The notes under the pieces: generated by a model
What the model saw: only the letters and a program-made list of their open reading frames with translations
Databases searched by the model: none
What the model was told of the DNA's origin: nothing
Source: a virus
DNA: 20,544 nt
IMG/VR virus record: IMGVR_UViG_3300047379_000058
Location: 1-20,544 of that record
Direction: 5' to 3' (one strand)
Position numbers and translations under genes: made by a program
Part shown: in pieces, positions 1-8,118 of the stretch
Layout of the letters: each line of letters begins with the position of its first letter
How positions within the stretch are numbered: the stretch's first letter is position 1

Positions 1-393
1 ACCAGCAGAACCAGCAGTGTAAGAAGTTACATTACTGAAGTTGGGAACATCTCCTACAGTAGGAGCAGCAGTTGGGATAGCATCACCTTGAGTAAAGGAA
101 GTGCTGTAAGAGAATGACTCTCCGTTAGTTGCCGAAAGTTGACTTGCAGAAATCGTACCAGGAGAATATACTCCACTGGTAATCGTGCCAGTTGAAAGTA
201 CACCAGCGGTTGTTCCATCTGAGGTGCCAACATTGGTGCCTGAAATACTATAGGAGTTGCCTACTCTTACGGCAGTTGATCTAGCAGCGTCAACAGTTAG
301 TTGAACACTAGAAGATTGTGAACTCACTAATCCACCTGCTTGAGCAGCCGAGGCAGATATTAAAATCATTACGACAGGGATGAGTTTTTTCAT
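1..393 (-). CDS. Secreted protein with signal peptide, partial (C-terminus outside window)
   Basis: An open frame of 131 codons reads leftward from ATG at 393-391 to the window edge without a stop. It begins MKKLIPVVMILISASAAQA, a textbook Sec signal peptide (two Lys, hydrophobic core, AQA cleavage site near residue 19). The mature part is rich in Ser, Thr, Gly and Val, with short strand-like segments such as SSVQLTVDAARSTAVRVG, and lacks Cys, suggesting a beta-rich exported protein. I recall similar secreted proteins of unknown role in T4-like cyanophages. No Shine-Dalgarno sequence precedes the ATG. It diverges from hsp20, with a 136-base intergenic region holding a palindrome and a late promoter facing the other way. 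No function is assigned. Confidence 0.8.
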   Translation of the reverse strand, partial: MKKLIPVVMILISASAAQAGGLVSSQSSSVQLTVDAARSTAVRVGNSYSISGTNVGTSDGTTAGVLSTGTITSGVYSPGTISASQLSATNGESFSYSTSFTQGDAIPTAAPTVGDVPNFSNVTSYTAGSAG

Positions 394-440
394 CGTAGTC
401 TATCGTTAGTTTGTCATTAGTATTTAGTGTTTGGATAACC

Positions 441-453
441 GTACACAGTGTAC
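441..453. promoter_or_regulatory. Perfect 6-bp palindrome between divergent genes, possible operator
   Basis: GTACAC-A-GTGTAC is a perfect inverted repeat with a one-base centre, lying between the leftward secreted gene and hsp20, 12 bases upstream of the late promoter. The position would suit a dimeric regulator or a structural element. No protein is known to bind it and a chance origin is possible. Confidence 0.35.
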
Positions 454-464
454 ATTTATTCGGT

Positions 465-472
465 CATAAATA
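465..472 (+). promoter_or_regulatory. T4-like late promoter (CATAAATA) for hsp20
   Basis: CATAAATA fits the NATAAATA form of the T4 late promoter used by cyanomyoviruses (T4 itself: TATAAATA, recognised by the gp55 sigma factor). It is intergenic, on the coding strand, 57 bases upstream of the chosen hsp20 ATG. The motif also occurs by chance inside coding regions here, so the call rests mainly on position. Confidence 0.55.
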
Positions 473-516
473 AATTTGGTTGCCTTCGGGGACCACACAA
501 TTCACACTCGCTTTAT

Positions 517-522
517 AAGGAG
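517..522 (+). promoter_or_regulatory. Shine-Dalgarno deciding the hsp20 start
   Basis: AAGGAG lies seven bases upstream of ATG 530. The same frame is open further upstream from 476, but that earlier ATG overlaps the expected transcription start and has no ribosome site, so 530 is preferred. Confidence 0.75.
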
Positions 523-529
523 TAGATAC

Positions 530-1030
530 ATGACTGGACTGAGAAAGTTCACGGCAAAAGATATGAATGCCGTGGTAGATGCTGTTGAAAGATATAGTAT
601 TGGACTAGATGATATTGTTTATAGACTACATTCATATGGAATTGGTAGTGTAAACGATGCATATCCTCCATACAATCTGGTGAAAGAATCAAACATCAAG
701 TGGCGCATTGAAATGGCACTTGCTGGATGGTCACCAGATGCGGTAGAAGTGTCCACTGAATCAAATGTATTGCTGATCAAATCCAAAGCACCACATCAAC
801 ATACTGATCCTGATCACGAGTATGTTCACCGTGGAGTCAGCACGAGAACATTTGCTAGGGGATTCAACCTTTCAGATGATGTAGAAATTGGGAAGGTCTC
901 TTTCCAAGACGGACTACTTGTGATAGAATTACAGAAGGTCATTCCCGATCACCAGAAACTAAAGGTTTATGAAATCCAAAGTTCTCAACTACCTGAAAGT
1001 GATAGTGTGCCATCCAGCGACACACTATAA
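530..1030 (+). CDS. hsp20: Hsp20-family small heat-shock chaperone
   Basis: The 166-aa product is a small heat-shock protein (IbpA/Hsp20 type), an ATP-independent holdase commonly carried by cyanomyoviruses. An N-terminal arm (about 1-45) is followed by an alpha-crystallin domain (about 46-140). The domain opens with YPPYNLVKESNIKWRIEMAL, has beta segments around VEVSTESNVLLIKSK, and ends in the characteristic strand DGLLVIEL (127-134). The C-terminal tail (LKVYEI, then Ser/Pro-rich) is where such proteins carry an oligomerisation motif, though a clear IxI is not obvious. It follows a late promoter and a good Shine-Dalgarno, suggesting expression during assembly. Its 3' end overlaps the next small gene by 62 bases. 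Confidence 0.92.
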   Translation: MTGLRKFTAKDMNAVVDAVERYSIGLDDIVYRLHSYGIGSVNDAYPPYNLVKESNIKWRIEMALAGWSPDAVEVSTESNVLLIKSKAPHQHTDPDHEYVHRGVSTRTFARGFNLSDDVEIGKVSFQDGLLVIELQKVIPDHQKLKVYEIQSSQLPESDSVPSSDTL

Positions 1031-1190
1031 TCTGATTACGATTGGAATCCTGATTACAATAGGAGCATTACATAACCATGCTCACTACGCAATGAATATG
1101 GATGCAGATTCTTATGTTAGACAGTGGTGTAGATCATCAGCAGAAAACAAAAAGACCTGTATCCGTTATGGCGGACCCATGGACTACTGA
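969..1190 (+). CDS. Small single-pass membrane protein, unknown function
   Basis: The 73-aa frame starts inside the end of hsp20 in another frame. It has a hydrophobic stretch at about residues 20-38 (YNLITIGILITIGAL) and a polar tail with two Cys (RQWCRSSAENKKTCIRYGG). The tail continues 160 bases past the hsp20 stop, and its balanced composition looks protein-like rather than a shadow. AAAGG lies close upstream of the ATG. GTG codons at 999 or 1005 would be later starts with less overlap. I recall short proteins of this kind in cyanophages but know no function. Confidence 0.6.
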   Translation: MKSKVLNYLKVIVCHPATHYNLITIGILITIGALHNHAHYAMNMDADSYVRQWCRSSAENKKTCIRYGGPMDY

Positions 1191-1202
1191 ATAAGTATAC
1201 CT

Positions 1203-1220
1203 TATCATACCTATATGATA
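1203..1220. repeat. AT-rich inverted repeat upstream of sigma70 promoter
   Basis: TATCATA-CCTA-TATGATA is a perfect 7-bp inverted repeat with a 4-base spacer. No T-run follows, so it is unlikely to be an intrinsic terminator. It ends 22 bases before the -35 box of the promoter at 1243, a possible operator position. Confidence 0.4.
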
Positions 1221-1242
1221 TCGTCATTGGAGTTCGGTCATC

Positions 1243-1271
1243 TTGACAGATAATCCAACTCCTGTTATACT
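1243..1271 (+). promoter_or_regulatory. Sigma70-type early promoter
   Basis: A perfect -35 box TTGACA (1243-1248) lies 17 bases from TATACT (1266-1271), a five-of-six match to TATAAT. This is the best host-type promoter in the window. It would start transcription near 1278, leaving a leader of about 100 bases before the ATG at 1378. CTAAATA (1270-1276) overlaps the -10 box. Confidence 0.75.
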
Positions 1272-1283
1272 AAATACTTGCTA

Positions 1284-1355
1284 GCAATTCATTGCGAGTT
1301 GTTACAAAAACGAAGACTAGTCGGGTCTTCTATCATCTGTGGGTTAAACTCCACA
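1284..1355 (+). promoter_or_regulatory. Structured 5' leader with three hairpins
   Basis: Three small hairpins follow each other in the leader: GCAAT/ATTGC (1284-1288 with 1291-1295), GAAGAC/GTCTTC with a 7-base loop (1312-1317 with 1325-1330), and TGTGG/CCACA (1338-1342 with 1351-1355). They are followed by an A/T-rich unpaired stretch to the ATG. The arrangement could stabilise the mRNA or regulate translation. It matches no riboswitch class I recognise. Confidence 0.4.
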
Positions 1356-1377
1356 AGCAAATAAATTTTAAACAAAA

Positions 1378-1749
1378 ATGATCAAATCTGTATTCGCAGC
1401 AACCGCTGCCCTTTCTGTCTCTGCTGGTGCCGCTTTCGCTGGCCCCTACGTTAACGTGGAAGCCAACTCTGGTTTCACGGGATCCAGCTACAATGGAACC
1501 GCGACTGACCTGCACGTGGGTTACGAAGGCGCTATTGGTGAGAACGCTTCGTACTACGTCCAAGGCGGCGCTACTGTAGTCTCCCCTGACGGTGCTGAGA
1601 GCGACACCGTTCCTTCTGGCAAGGCAGGCGTTGGTATCGGTTTGACCGATGCTCTTGGAGCATATGGCGAAGTCTCCTTCGTTGGATCAGGTGACGACAA
1701 CGTTGACCGTGGTTACGGAACGAAGTTGGGTTTGAAGTACTCCTTCTGA
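1378..1749 (+). CDS. Small secreted outer-membrane beta-barrel-like protein
   Basis: The 123-aa product has a Sec signal peptide MIKSVFAATAALSVSAGAAFA cut near residue 21. The mature protein alternates polar and aromatic or small residues (ATDLHVGYEGAI, ASYYVQGGATVV, GAYGEVSFVGSG) and ends in YGTKLGLKYSF, with a C-terminal Phe typical of outer-membrane beta-barrel proteins. At about 100 mature residues it would be a very small barrel or a fragment of one. Similar short host-like proteins occur in cyanophages and marine cyanobacteria. Base composition is visibly more GC-rich than neighbouring genes. It has its own sigma70 promoter, structured leader and terminator. No Shine-Dalgarno precedes the ATG (AAACAAAAATG). 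Transfer from the host is likely; the role is unknown. Confidence 0.82.
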   Translation: MIKSVFAATAALSVSAGAAFAGPYVNVEANSGFTGSSYNGTATDLHVGYEGAIGENASYYVQGGATVVSPDGAESDTVPSGKAGVGIGLTDALGAYGEVSFVGSGDDNVDRGYGTKLGLKYSF

Positions 1750-1777
1750 TAAAACCTCCTATATACTAGGAACTGAA

Positions 1778-1803
1778 GAGACTCCCTTAGGGGGTCTCTT
1801 TTT
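1778..1803 (+). terminator. Rho-independent terminator
   Basis: GAGACTCCC-TTA-GGGGGTCTC forms a 9-bp stem (one G-T pair) with a 3-base loop, followed by TTTTT. It ends the monocistronic beta-barrel gene and separates it from the replication operon starting at 1816. Its core is repeated in the terminator at 16138. Confidence 0.88.
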
Positions 1804-1815
1804 ATTGGAGAAGTA

Positions 1816-2046
1816 ATGAATTTTTACTATAACTGTTCTCCTCCAGGATATTCTGGTGAAAGAGAAATCTTGACAGTAGAACTTCCCTCGTATATGATGG
1901 AAGATATCTTGGAGTATGCTAGAAATGTGGCATATCAAAATGATACCCACACATCCAAAGTCTTAAAGAACATCGTAAACGAAACAATTAGTACTATTAG
2001 TCATAAAAATTATGTCCGTAAAAATCGCAAGACTAAGAAACGGTGA
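1816..2046 (+). CDS. Small unknown protein at head of replication operon
   Basis: A 76-aa product starts nine bases or so after GGAGAAG, a good ribosome site just past the terminator. It has an acidic/hydrophobic middle (TVELPSYMMEDILEYARNVAY, likely helical) and a strongly basic C-terminus (YVRKNRKTKKR), which could bind nucleic acid. I do not recognise the family. It overlaps the next gene by 35 bases, suggesting translational coupling. With no strong promoter of its own visible, it may depend on read-through of the upstream terminator. Confidence 0.65.
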   Translation: MNFYYNCSPPGYSGEREILTVELPSYMMEDILEYARNVAYQNDTHTSKVLKNIVNETISTISHKNYVRKNRKTKKR

Positions 2047-2425
2047 GGATGTCATTGCAGATATCAAAGAGGTAAGTGCAAAAGACGATCCCAGTAAAAC
2101 TGCTGTTGCATTTCAATTCAATGAACCTTATAGTGTAATCTTAGAGGACAGTGAAGAGATGGAGATGGCGATGTGGGGAGAGGGATTGATTGATGATGAG
2201 GAAATTGAGGGTGATGATGAGACTGAACTCCTCTCAGAAAATGAGGAAGAAGCAAAACAACCTACTCTCATTCTCTATCCTTGGTGTCCCCTCTCAAGAA
2301 ATCGTGAGTTCTTCTTACGAATTGATGAAGTAGTAACAGTGTATGACCCACATACTCAAGTTGCTGATCAGTATACACAACTCCTAAAGGATAAACAGAA
2401 TGTCAGTGAAAGTAGTTCTACTTAA
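2012..2425 (+). CDS. Acidic conserved phage protein, paralog of next gene
   Basis: The 137-aa product begins MSVKIARLRNGEDVIADIKEV, then an acidic insert (about 47-80, many Glu/Asp), then YPWCPLSRNREFFLRID and VYDPHTQVADQYTQLL. The opening (LRNGEDVIADI) resembles the first strands of small Sm-like beta-barrels, only a weak hint. The ends match the next protein, so the two are tandem duplicates. It lies two genes upstream of DNA polymerase in a coupled operon. A replication-associated or regulatory role is plausible but unproven. I recall similar proteins in marine T4-like phages without assigned function. Confidence 0.78.
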   Translation: MSVKIARLRNGEDVIADIKEVSAKDDPSKTAVAFQFNEPYSVILEDSEEMEMAMWGEGLIDDEEIEGDDETELLSENEEEAKQPTLILYPWCPLSRNREFFLRIDEVVTVYDPHTQVADQYTQLLKDKQNVSESSST

Positions 2426-2639
2426 GAACGGTAATCTTGATGATTATTTAATTGGTGATGTTGAAGAATTAGATGAAGAACCGTCATGCTTCATTGAAAA
2501 ATGCTACAGAATTATAGATGGCAATTTGGAAGAGTATCCCCAGTATGCGGACCAACGTGATCTCTTCTTGACATCTGACTCAATCTTTAGTATAGTGGAT
2601 CCAAGCCCCGAGATCCTGAAGAAGTACAAGTCCCTGTGA
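2400..2639 (+). CDS. Short paralog of the preceding protein
   Basis: The 79-aa product MSVKVVLLKNGNLDDYLIGD... keeps the N-terminal strand and the C-terminal pattern YPxx..RxxFLxxDxxxxxxDPxxxxxxxYxxL seen in the 137-aa neighbour, but lacks the acidic insert. It overlaps the previous gene by 26 bases and its TGA overlaps the GTG of the polymerase (GTGA). Function unknown; the pair probably arose by tandem duplication followed by divergence. Confidence 0.75.
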   Translation: MSVKVVLLKNGNLDDYLIGDVEELDEEPSCFIEKCYRIIDGNLEEYPQYADQRDLFLTSDSIFSIVDPSPEILKKYKSL

Positions 2640-5125
2640 GTTTCTACACAAACGTCCAACTGATCGGTAATAATATTCTTTACCGAGGCATTGAGGGTGG
2701 AGAGAGAATTCAGTCACGTACTGAGTTTTCTCCCACTCTTTTTATTACCAGTAATAAGGAAGAGAAATATAAGACACTTACTGGTCGCTCGGTCAAACCT
2801 CTCAAGTTTGAAAACGCTCGTGAGGCAAGGCAGTTTGCTGCTAAGTATGAGGATGTTGAGGGTGTAGAAGTTCATGGATATGATCGTTTTCTATATCAGT
2901 TCATCTCCGAAAACTTTCCTGGAGAAATAGATTATCGTACGGACCAGATGAATATTCTGGCTATTGATATTGAGGTTGAGTGTGAGAATGGATTCCCTGA
3001 TGCAGAGGCAGCAGCAGAGCGTATGCTCTGTATTACTGTCCGTGATATGAACTCTAAAAAGTTTACTGTCTGGGGTATCCGTGAGTTTGAGTGTGAGCAT
3101 GAGCATTACATCTTCAATACTGAACATGAAATGTTGACTCACTTTATCAATTGGTGGGTGCAAAATACTCCAGACATTGTTACTGGTTGGAACTGTAACC
3201 TATACGATATTCCATACATCTGTCGCCGTGTGAGTCGTATCCTAGGTGAGAAGTGGATGAAATCTTTATCTCCCTGGAACAAGGTTGATGAGGAAGAACT
3301 GTTTATTCAGGGTCGTCGCAATATTCAATTTGATATTTGTGGAGTATCTATCCTAGATTACATGGACTTGTATAAGAAATTTACTTATACTAACCAGGAA
3401 TCTTATCGTTTAGATCACATTGCATTTGTAGAACTGGGTCAACGTAAGTTAGATCACTCAGAATACGATAATTTTAAGGACTTCTACACCCGTGACTGGC
3501 AGAAGTTCATTGACTACAACATCATGGACGTGGAACTAGTGGACCGTCTTGAAGATAAGATGCGTTTGCTAGAACTTGCATTGACTATGGCATATGATGC
3601 TAAGGTAAACTTTGAAGATGTGTACTCACAGGTTCGTATGTGGGACACGTTGATCTATAATTATCTTAAACCCAAGAATCTCGTAGTACCCTCTAAGAAA
3701 CGTGCAAACAAAGATGAAAAGTATGAAGGTGCTTATGTTAAAGAACCTATTCCTGGACTGTATAACTGGGTTGTCAGTTTTGACCTCAACTCCCTATACC
3801 CTCACCTCATTATGCAGTACAACATCTCGCCAGAAACGCTGGTTGAGACTAAACATCCCTACGCTACTGTAGACAAACTCCTTAAAAAGGAGATTGATTT
3901 ATCTGGCGACTATGCAGTGTGTGCTAACGGTGCTCAATACCGTAAAGACATTCATGGTTTCCTTCCACAAATGATGCAGAAGATCTATGATGAACGAAAA
4001 CTTTACAAGAAGCACATGCTTGCCGCTAAACAAGCTCTTGAAGATGCCACCACACCTGAGGAAACCCTGGCACTACAAAAATCTGTGTCAAGATTCAACA
4101 ACATCCAAATGGCAAGAAAGATCCAACTCAACTCTGCCTATGGTGCCATCGGAAACCAATACTTCCGATACTTCAATCTGGCAAATGCTGAAGCGATTAC
4201 TCTCTCGGGGCAAGTAAGCATTCGCTGGATTGAAAATGATATGAATGATTACCTTAACAGAATTCTAAAAACTGACGGTGAAGATTATGTTATTGCTTCT
4301 GATACTGATTCTATCTACCTCAATCTGGGTCCTTTGGTTGACCAAGTATACAAGGGAAGAGAGAAAACTGATGAGAGCGTTGTCACGTTCCTTGATAAGG
4401 TGTGTACGTTGGAACTTGAGCCGTTTATTGACCGTTCTTATCAATCCTTGGCAACGTACGCCAACGCCTACGACCAAAAGATGCAGATGAAGCGAGAGAC
4501 TATCGCTAATAAAGGTATCTGGACTGCCAAGAAGCGATACATTCTTAATGCTTGGGACATTGAGGGTGTACGATTCCGCGAACCCAAACTTAAGATCATG
4601 GGTATTGAGGCAGTAAAGTCATCTACCCCTGCACCATGCCGTCAAATGATTAAGGACGGACTTAAGGTTATCATGCAGCAAGATGAGGAAGCCATGCAGA
4701 AGTTTATTGCTAAGTTCCGAGAAGAATTTAAATCTTTACCCCCAGATCAGATTGCATTCCCTCGTGGATGTAACAATCTAGGTAAGTGGTCCAATCCTGT
4801 AACCATCTTTAGTTCTGGAACCCCCATACATGTACGGGGATCTCTACTATATAATCATTATATCAAGTCAAACAAACTCACGTATAAGTATCCACTTGTT
4901 CGTGATGGTGATAAGGTAAAATACATTTACCTTAAGACTCCCAACAAAATTAATCAAAATGTAATTTCATTCATGGGTCAGTTCCCAAAAGAATTGGGAC
5001 TTGACAAGAGTATAGACTATGACCTACAATTTGAAAAGTCATTCCTAGACCCTTTCAAGGTTATCTTGAACACCTTGGGTTGGCAGCCTGAAAAAATCTC
5101 AACACTTGAATTCTTATTTTCATGA
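2636..5125 (+). CDS. 43: Family B DNA polymerase (T4 gp43)
   Basis: The 829-aa replicative polymerase has 3'-5' exonuclease and polymerase domains. Exonuclease motifs: LAIDIEVE with D111/E113, [11 protein letters not shown] with D191, and YNIMDVE with D298. Polymerase motif A is [15 protein letters not shown] (381-395), motif [14 protein letters not shown] (495-507), and motif [10 protein letters not shown] (553-561) with the DTDS metal-binding site. It is somewhat shorter than T4 gp43 (898 aa), as in cyanophages. The start is GTG at 2636, overlapping the previous stop. Its own TGA overlaps the uvsX ATG (ATGA), so polymerase and recombinase are translated together. All catalytic acidic residues are present and the gene is intact. 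Confidence 0.98.
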   Translation: MSFYTNVQLIGNNILYRGIEGGERIQSRTEFSPTLFITSNKEEKYKTLTGRSVKPLKFENAREARQFAAKYEDVEGVEVHGYDRFLYQFISENFPGEIDYRTDQMNILAIDIEVECENGFPDAEAAAERMLCITVRDMNSKKFTVWGIREFECEHEHYIFNTEHEMLTHFINWWVQNTPDIVTGWNCNLYDIPYICRRVSRILGEKWMKSLSPWNKVDEEELFIQGRRNIQFDICGVSILDYMDLYKKFTYTNQESYRLDHIAFVELGQRKLDHSEYDNFKDFYTRDWQKFIDYNIMDVELVDRLEDKMRLLELALTMAYDAKVNFEDVYSQVRMWDTLIYNYLKPKNLVVPSKKRANKDEKYEGAYVKEPIPGLYNWVVSFDLNSLYPHLIMQYNISPETLVETKHPYATVDKLLKKEIDLSGDYAVCANGAQYRKDIHGFLPQMMQKIYDERKLYKKHMLAAKQALEDATTPEETLALQKSVSRFNNIQMARKIQLNSAYGAIGNQYFRYFNLANAEAITLSGQVSIRWIENDMNDYLNRILKTDGEDYVIASDTDSIYLNLGPLVDQVYKGREKTDESVVTFLDKVCTLELEPFIDRSYQSLATYANAYDQKMQMKRETIANKGIWTAKKRYILNAWDIEGVRFREPKLKIMGIEAVKSSTPAPCRQMIKDGLKVIMQQDEEAMQKFIAKFREEFKSLPPDQIAFPRGCNNLGKWSNPVTIFSSGTPIHVRGSLLYNHYIKSNKLTYKYPLVRDGDKVKYIYLKTPNKINQNVISFMGQFPKELGLDKSIDYDLQFEKSFLDPFKVILNTLGWQPEKISTLEFLFS

Positions 5126-6132
5126 ACTTTTTACAAGACATAGTAAAGGACCTAGGCAATGAATACGCAGGACTGGTTAGCGATGGTGTTGCTGCAGGTG
5201 ACACCAGTGGTTTCATTGATACTGGCAGTCATATCTTTAATGCTCTGGTATCTGGGAGCATCTATGGAGGTGTTCCTGGGAACAAGATTACTGCCATTGC
5301 AGGCGAGTCGTCTACTGGCAAGACTTTCTTTTGCCTTGGCATTGTTCAGCATTTCTTGGAGTCTAATCCGAACGCAGGTGTAATCTATTTTGAATCTGAA
5401 TCTGCTATTTCTAGAAGCATGATTGAGGATAGAGGTATTGATTCCAATCGCATGATGATTGTACCTGTATCTACAATTGAAGAGTTTCGTACTCAGGCAT
5501 GTCGCATTCTTGACAAGTACATGGAACAACCTAAGGATGAACGTCAACCTATGATGTTTGTCTTGGACTCTCTGGGTATGCTATCCACTAGCAAAGAGAT
5601 GCAGGACGTTGCTGATGATAAGCAAGTTCGTGATATGACTAAGAGTCAATTGATCAAGGGTGCATTCCGTGTGCTGACTTTGAAACTTGGCAAAGCAGAT
5701 GTACCTATGCTAGTCACTAATCATACCTATGATGTCATCGGCGCTTATCACCCTACAAAAGAAATGGGAGGTGGTAGTGGTCTGAAGTATGCATCCTCTA
5801 CTATCATCTATCTCTCTAAGAAGAAAGAGAAGGATGGCACCGAGGTTGTTGGTAACATCATCAAATGTAAGGCACAGAAGTCACGTTTGACCAAAGAGAA
5901 TAGTCAGATTGAGACACGTCTTTACTATGATCGTGGTCTTGACAAATACTATGGACTGCTAGAACTAGGTGAGCGAGCAGGGATGTGGAAGAATGTTGCT
6001 GGTCGTTATGAAATGAATGGTAAGAAAGTATATGCTAAGGCAATCCTGAAAGATCCAGATACTTATTTTACTGCCGAAGTGATGCAGGCACTGGATGAAG
6101 CAGCACAGAAAGAGTTTATGTACGGAGCATGA
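5122..6132 (+). CDS. uvsX: UvsX RecA-like recombinase
   Basis: The 336-aa strand-exchange ATPase forms filaments on single-stranded DNA for recombination-dependent replication and repair. Walker A GESSTGKT is at 61-68 and Walker B MMFVLDS at about 144-150. The RecA-core catalytic Glu lies in FESES (90-94), and the DNA-binding loop region includes [20 protein letters not shown] with [11 protein letters not shown]. It is shorter than T4 UvsX (391 aa), mainly at the C-terminus. It overlaps the polymerase upstream and the oxygenase downstream by four bases each. Intact. Confidence 0.97.
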   Translation: MNFLQDIVKDLGNEYAGLVSDGVAAGDTSGFIDTGSHIFNALVSGSIYGGVPGNKITAIAGESSTGKTFFCLGIVQHFLESNPNAGVIYFESESAISRSMIEDRGIDSNRMMIVPVSTIEEFRTQACRILDKYMEQPKDERQPMMFVLDSLGMLSTSKEMQDVADDKQVRDMTKSQLIKGAFRVLTLKLGKADVPMLVTNHTYDVIGAYHPTKEMGGGSGLKYASSTIIYLSKKKEKDGTEVVGNIIKCKAQKSRLTKENSQIETRLYYDRGLDKYYGLLELGERAGMWKNVAGRYEMNGKKVYAKAILKDPDTYFTAEVMQALDEAAQKEFMYGA

Positions 6133-6737
6133 GACAACTAAAAGATTACGTTCGCACCTATGATGGGGCAGTCACTCCATCAATGGCAAAGGAACTTATT
6201 AAACTATATGAAAACAATGTAGATCTTCATGAGAAGTATGATCAAAATGCCCGTCCACAATTTACGCAGTTAAATTTTACCCAACTCTATCAGAGCGATA
6301 GAGGAGAGTATGCAGATCTTCATGGTAAACTACAGAAAATATTCTTAAATTACATTGATGTCTATAAGACTGAGATGAATATTGACTGGCAGTTCCAAAA
6401 TGACATTGCATTAGAAGAGTTTCGTATCAAAAAATACAATCCATCTAAACTGTCTGAGGATCCTTGTGAGAAATGTGTGCAACCCAAGTCACCAGATCAG
6501 TTCAAAGAGCACGTAGATGTGCTAGACTATAACTCCTCTCGTAGATACCTCGCATTCTTCCTGTACCTCAATGACCCATCAGCAGGGGAGACAGTCTTTC
6601 CTCGCTGGCATCAGCACATCAAACCACAAACGGGTAAGTTGCTAATCTTCCCTCCCACATGGCAATACCCCCACATTGGCAAACCATGTAAGGTAAAACC
6701 AAAGTACATCGTCGGATCCTATCTTCACTACCTATGA
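6129..6737 (+). CDS. 2-oxoglutarate/Fe(II) oxygenase, prolyl 4-hydroxylase-like
   Basis: The 202-aa protein carries the double-stranded beta-helix iron site. HVD (H128, D130) lies in [10 protein letters not shown], followed by [19 protein letters not shown], a signature close to prolyl 4-hydroxylases. The distal His is H182 in YPHIGKP, and a basic residue near K192 could bind 2-oxoglutarate before YIVGSYLHY. The N-terminal 100 residues are helical and family-specific. These oxygenases are frequent in cyanophages, but their substrates are mostly unknown (protein prolyl, nucleic acid or small molecule). It sits between uvsX and gp41 with four-base overlaps on both sides, so it is made with the replisome. 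Confidence 0.88.
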   Translation: MRQLKDYVRTYDGAVTPSMAKELIKLYENNVDLHEKYDQNARPQFTQLNFTQLYQSDRGEYADLHGKLQKIFLNYIDVYKTEMNIDWQFQNDIALEEFRIKKYNPSKLSEDPCEKCVQPKSPDQFKEHVDVLDYNSSRRYLAFFLYLNDPSAGETVFPRWHQHIKPQTGKLLIFPPTWQYPHIGKPCKVKPKYIVGSYLHYL

Positions 6738-8116
6738 ACACTGAATTGCTAATTGTAAGCAACCTACTTTATACTGAAGATTACTGTCGTAAAGCCATCC
6801 CATTTATTGAAGAAGACTATTTCGTAGATAAGAACTGTCGTATTATTTTTCAAGAGATTGAAAAATATATAAATACATATAACCGTCTTGCCACTAAAGA
6901 AGTACTATTCATTGAGTTAGAGAATCGCACCGATCTCACTGATGAAGGGTTTGGCGACATCAGAAATTGTGTTGACAATATATCTTACGAAGAATCCAAT
7001 TTGCAATGGTTGTTTGATACTACTGAAAAGTGGTGTCAGGAACGTGCTATTTACTTAGCACTGATGGCTTCAATTAAGATTGCAGACGGACAAGACAAAG
7101 ATCGTGACAAAGGTGCTATCCCTCATATTTTAAGTGAGGCATTGGGTGTTTCTTTTGACGCTCATATCGGTCACGATTACATATCGGATTCCGACGAAAG
7201 ATATGACTCCTATCACGAAGTTGAAGCGAAAATTCCCTTTGATCTGGAATTTTTCAACAAAATTACGAAAGGCGGTGTGCCTAACAAGACTCTTAATGTG
7301 GCACTTGCTGGCACTGGCGTGGGTAAATCATTGTTTATGTGTCACTGCGCCGCTGCATCATTACTACAAGGCAAGAACGTACTGTATATCACATTGGAAA
7401 TGGCAGAGGAGAAGATCGCAGAGCGTATTGATGCAAATCTTCTCAACGTCAACATACAGGATCTAACATCTCTGCCCAAGGTGATGTTTGATAATAAGAT
7501 TAACAATCTGTCTAAGAAGACTGAGGGTTCACTTATAATTAAGGAGTACCCAACTACTGCTGCACATAGTGGACACTTCCGAGCCCTTATTAATGAGCTT
7601 GCACTTAAGAAGTCATTTAGACCTGATATTCTTTTCATTGATTACCTTAATATATGTGCTTCCAGCAGATATAAGCAAGGTGGTACTGTCAATTCATATA
7701 GCTATATTAAGTCTGTTGCAGAAGAGCTTAGAGGACTGGCTGTTGAAACAAAAATCCCTATCTTTTCTGCCACGCAGACCACTCGTTCTGGTTATGGTAG
7801 CACTGACGTGGACATTACTGACACTTCAGAGTCCTTTGGTCTCCCTGCTACTGCTGATCTTATGTTTGCCCTTATTAGTACTGAGGAACTTGAAGGTATG
7901 AATCAGATTATGGTCAAGCAGTTGAAGAATAGATACAATGACGTGAATCTCAACAAGAGATTCTGCGTGGGTATTGACAGAGCGAAGATGCGGCTGTATG
8001 ATGTGGAGCAGTCTGCTCAAAACAACATTGTGGACGCTGGTCACGGTAGTGACGAAGAACAGATTAACCTGGTTAAGACGTTCAACACAGGTAAACTTTC
8101 AAAACTAAATTTCTAA
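6734..8116 (+). CDS. 41: Replicative DNA helicase (T4 gp41, DnaB family)
   Basis: The 460-aa hexameric helicase has an N-terminal helical domain (about 1-110) and a RecA-type motor. The motor starts at FFNKITKGGVPNKTLNVALAG, with Walker A GTGVGKS (193-199). The DnaB-like segment VLYITLEMAEEKIAERIDAN follows, then Walker B DILFIDYLN (298-306) and SATQTTRSG (345-353). It unwinds DNA ahead of gp43 and works with the gp61 primase encoded at 18389. Length is close to T4 gp41 (475 aa). Its ATG overlaps the previous stop (ATGA). The perfect TATAAATA at 6868-6875 inside the gene is probably coincidental. Confidence 0.97.
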   Translation: MNTELLIVSNLLYTEDYCRKAIPFIEEDYFVDKNCRIIFQEIEKYINTYNRLATKEVLFIELENRTDLTDEGFGDIRNCVDNISYEESNLQWLFDTTEKWCQERAIYLALMASIKIADGQDKDRDKGAIPHILSEALGVSFDAHIGHDYISDSDERYDSYHEVEAKIPFDLEFFNKITKGGVPNKTLNVALAGTGVGKSLFMCHCAAASLLQGKNVLYITLEMAEEKIAERIDANLLNVNIQDLTSLPKVMFDNKINNLSKKTEGSLIIKEYPTTAAHSGHFRALINELALKKSFRPDILFIDYLNICASSRYKQGGTVNSYSYIKSVAEELRGLAVETKIPIFSATQTTRSGYGSTDVDITDTSESFGLPATADLMFALISTEELEGMNQIMVKQLKNRYNDVNLNKRFCVGIDRAKMRLYDVEQSAQNNIVDAGHGSDEEQINLVKTFNTGKLSKLNF

Positions 8117-8118
8117 TT

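Noticed and set aside
1333-1563. 76-aa minus-strand frame covering the leader and barrel gene start
   Set aside because: It is antisense to the leader and a clear signal peptide, with no sensible protein features.
1762-1767. TATACT before the terminator at 1778, possible promoter
   Set aside because: No -35 box at an acceptable distance, and a terminator would follow immediately.
5152-5547. 131-aa reading frame on the minus strand
   Set aside because: It lies wholly opposite uvsX, whose motifs are intact, and shows no domain or start signal.
6868-6875. Perfect TATAAATA inside gp41
   Set aside because: The motif is AT-rich and expected several times by chance. It lies early in gp41 with no gene start near enough downstream.
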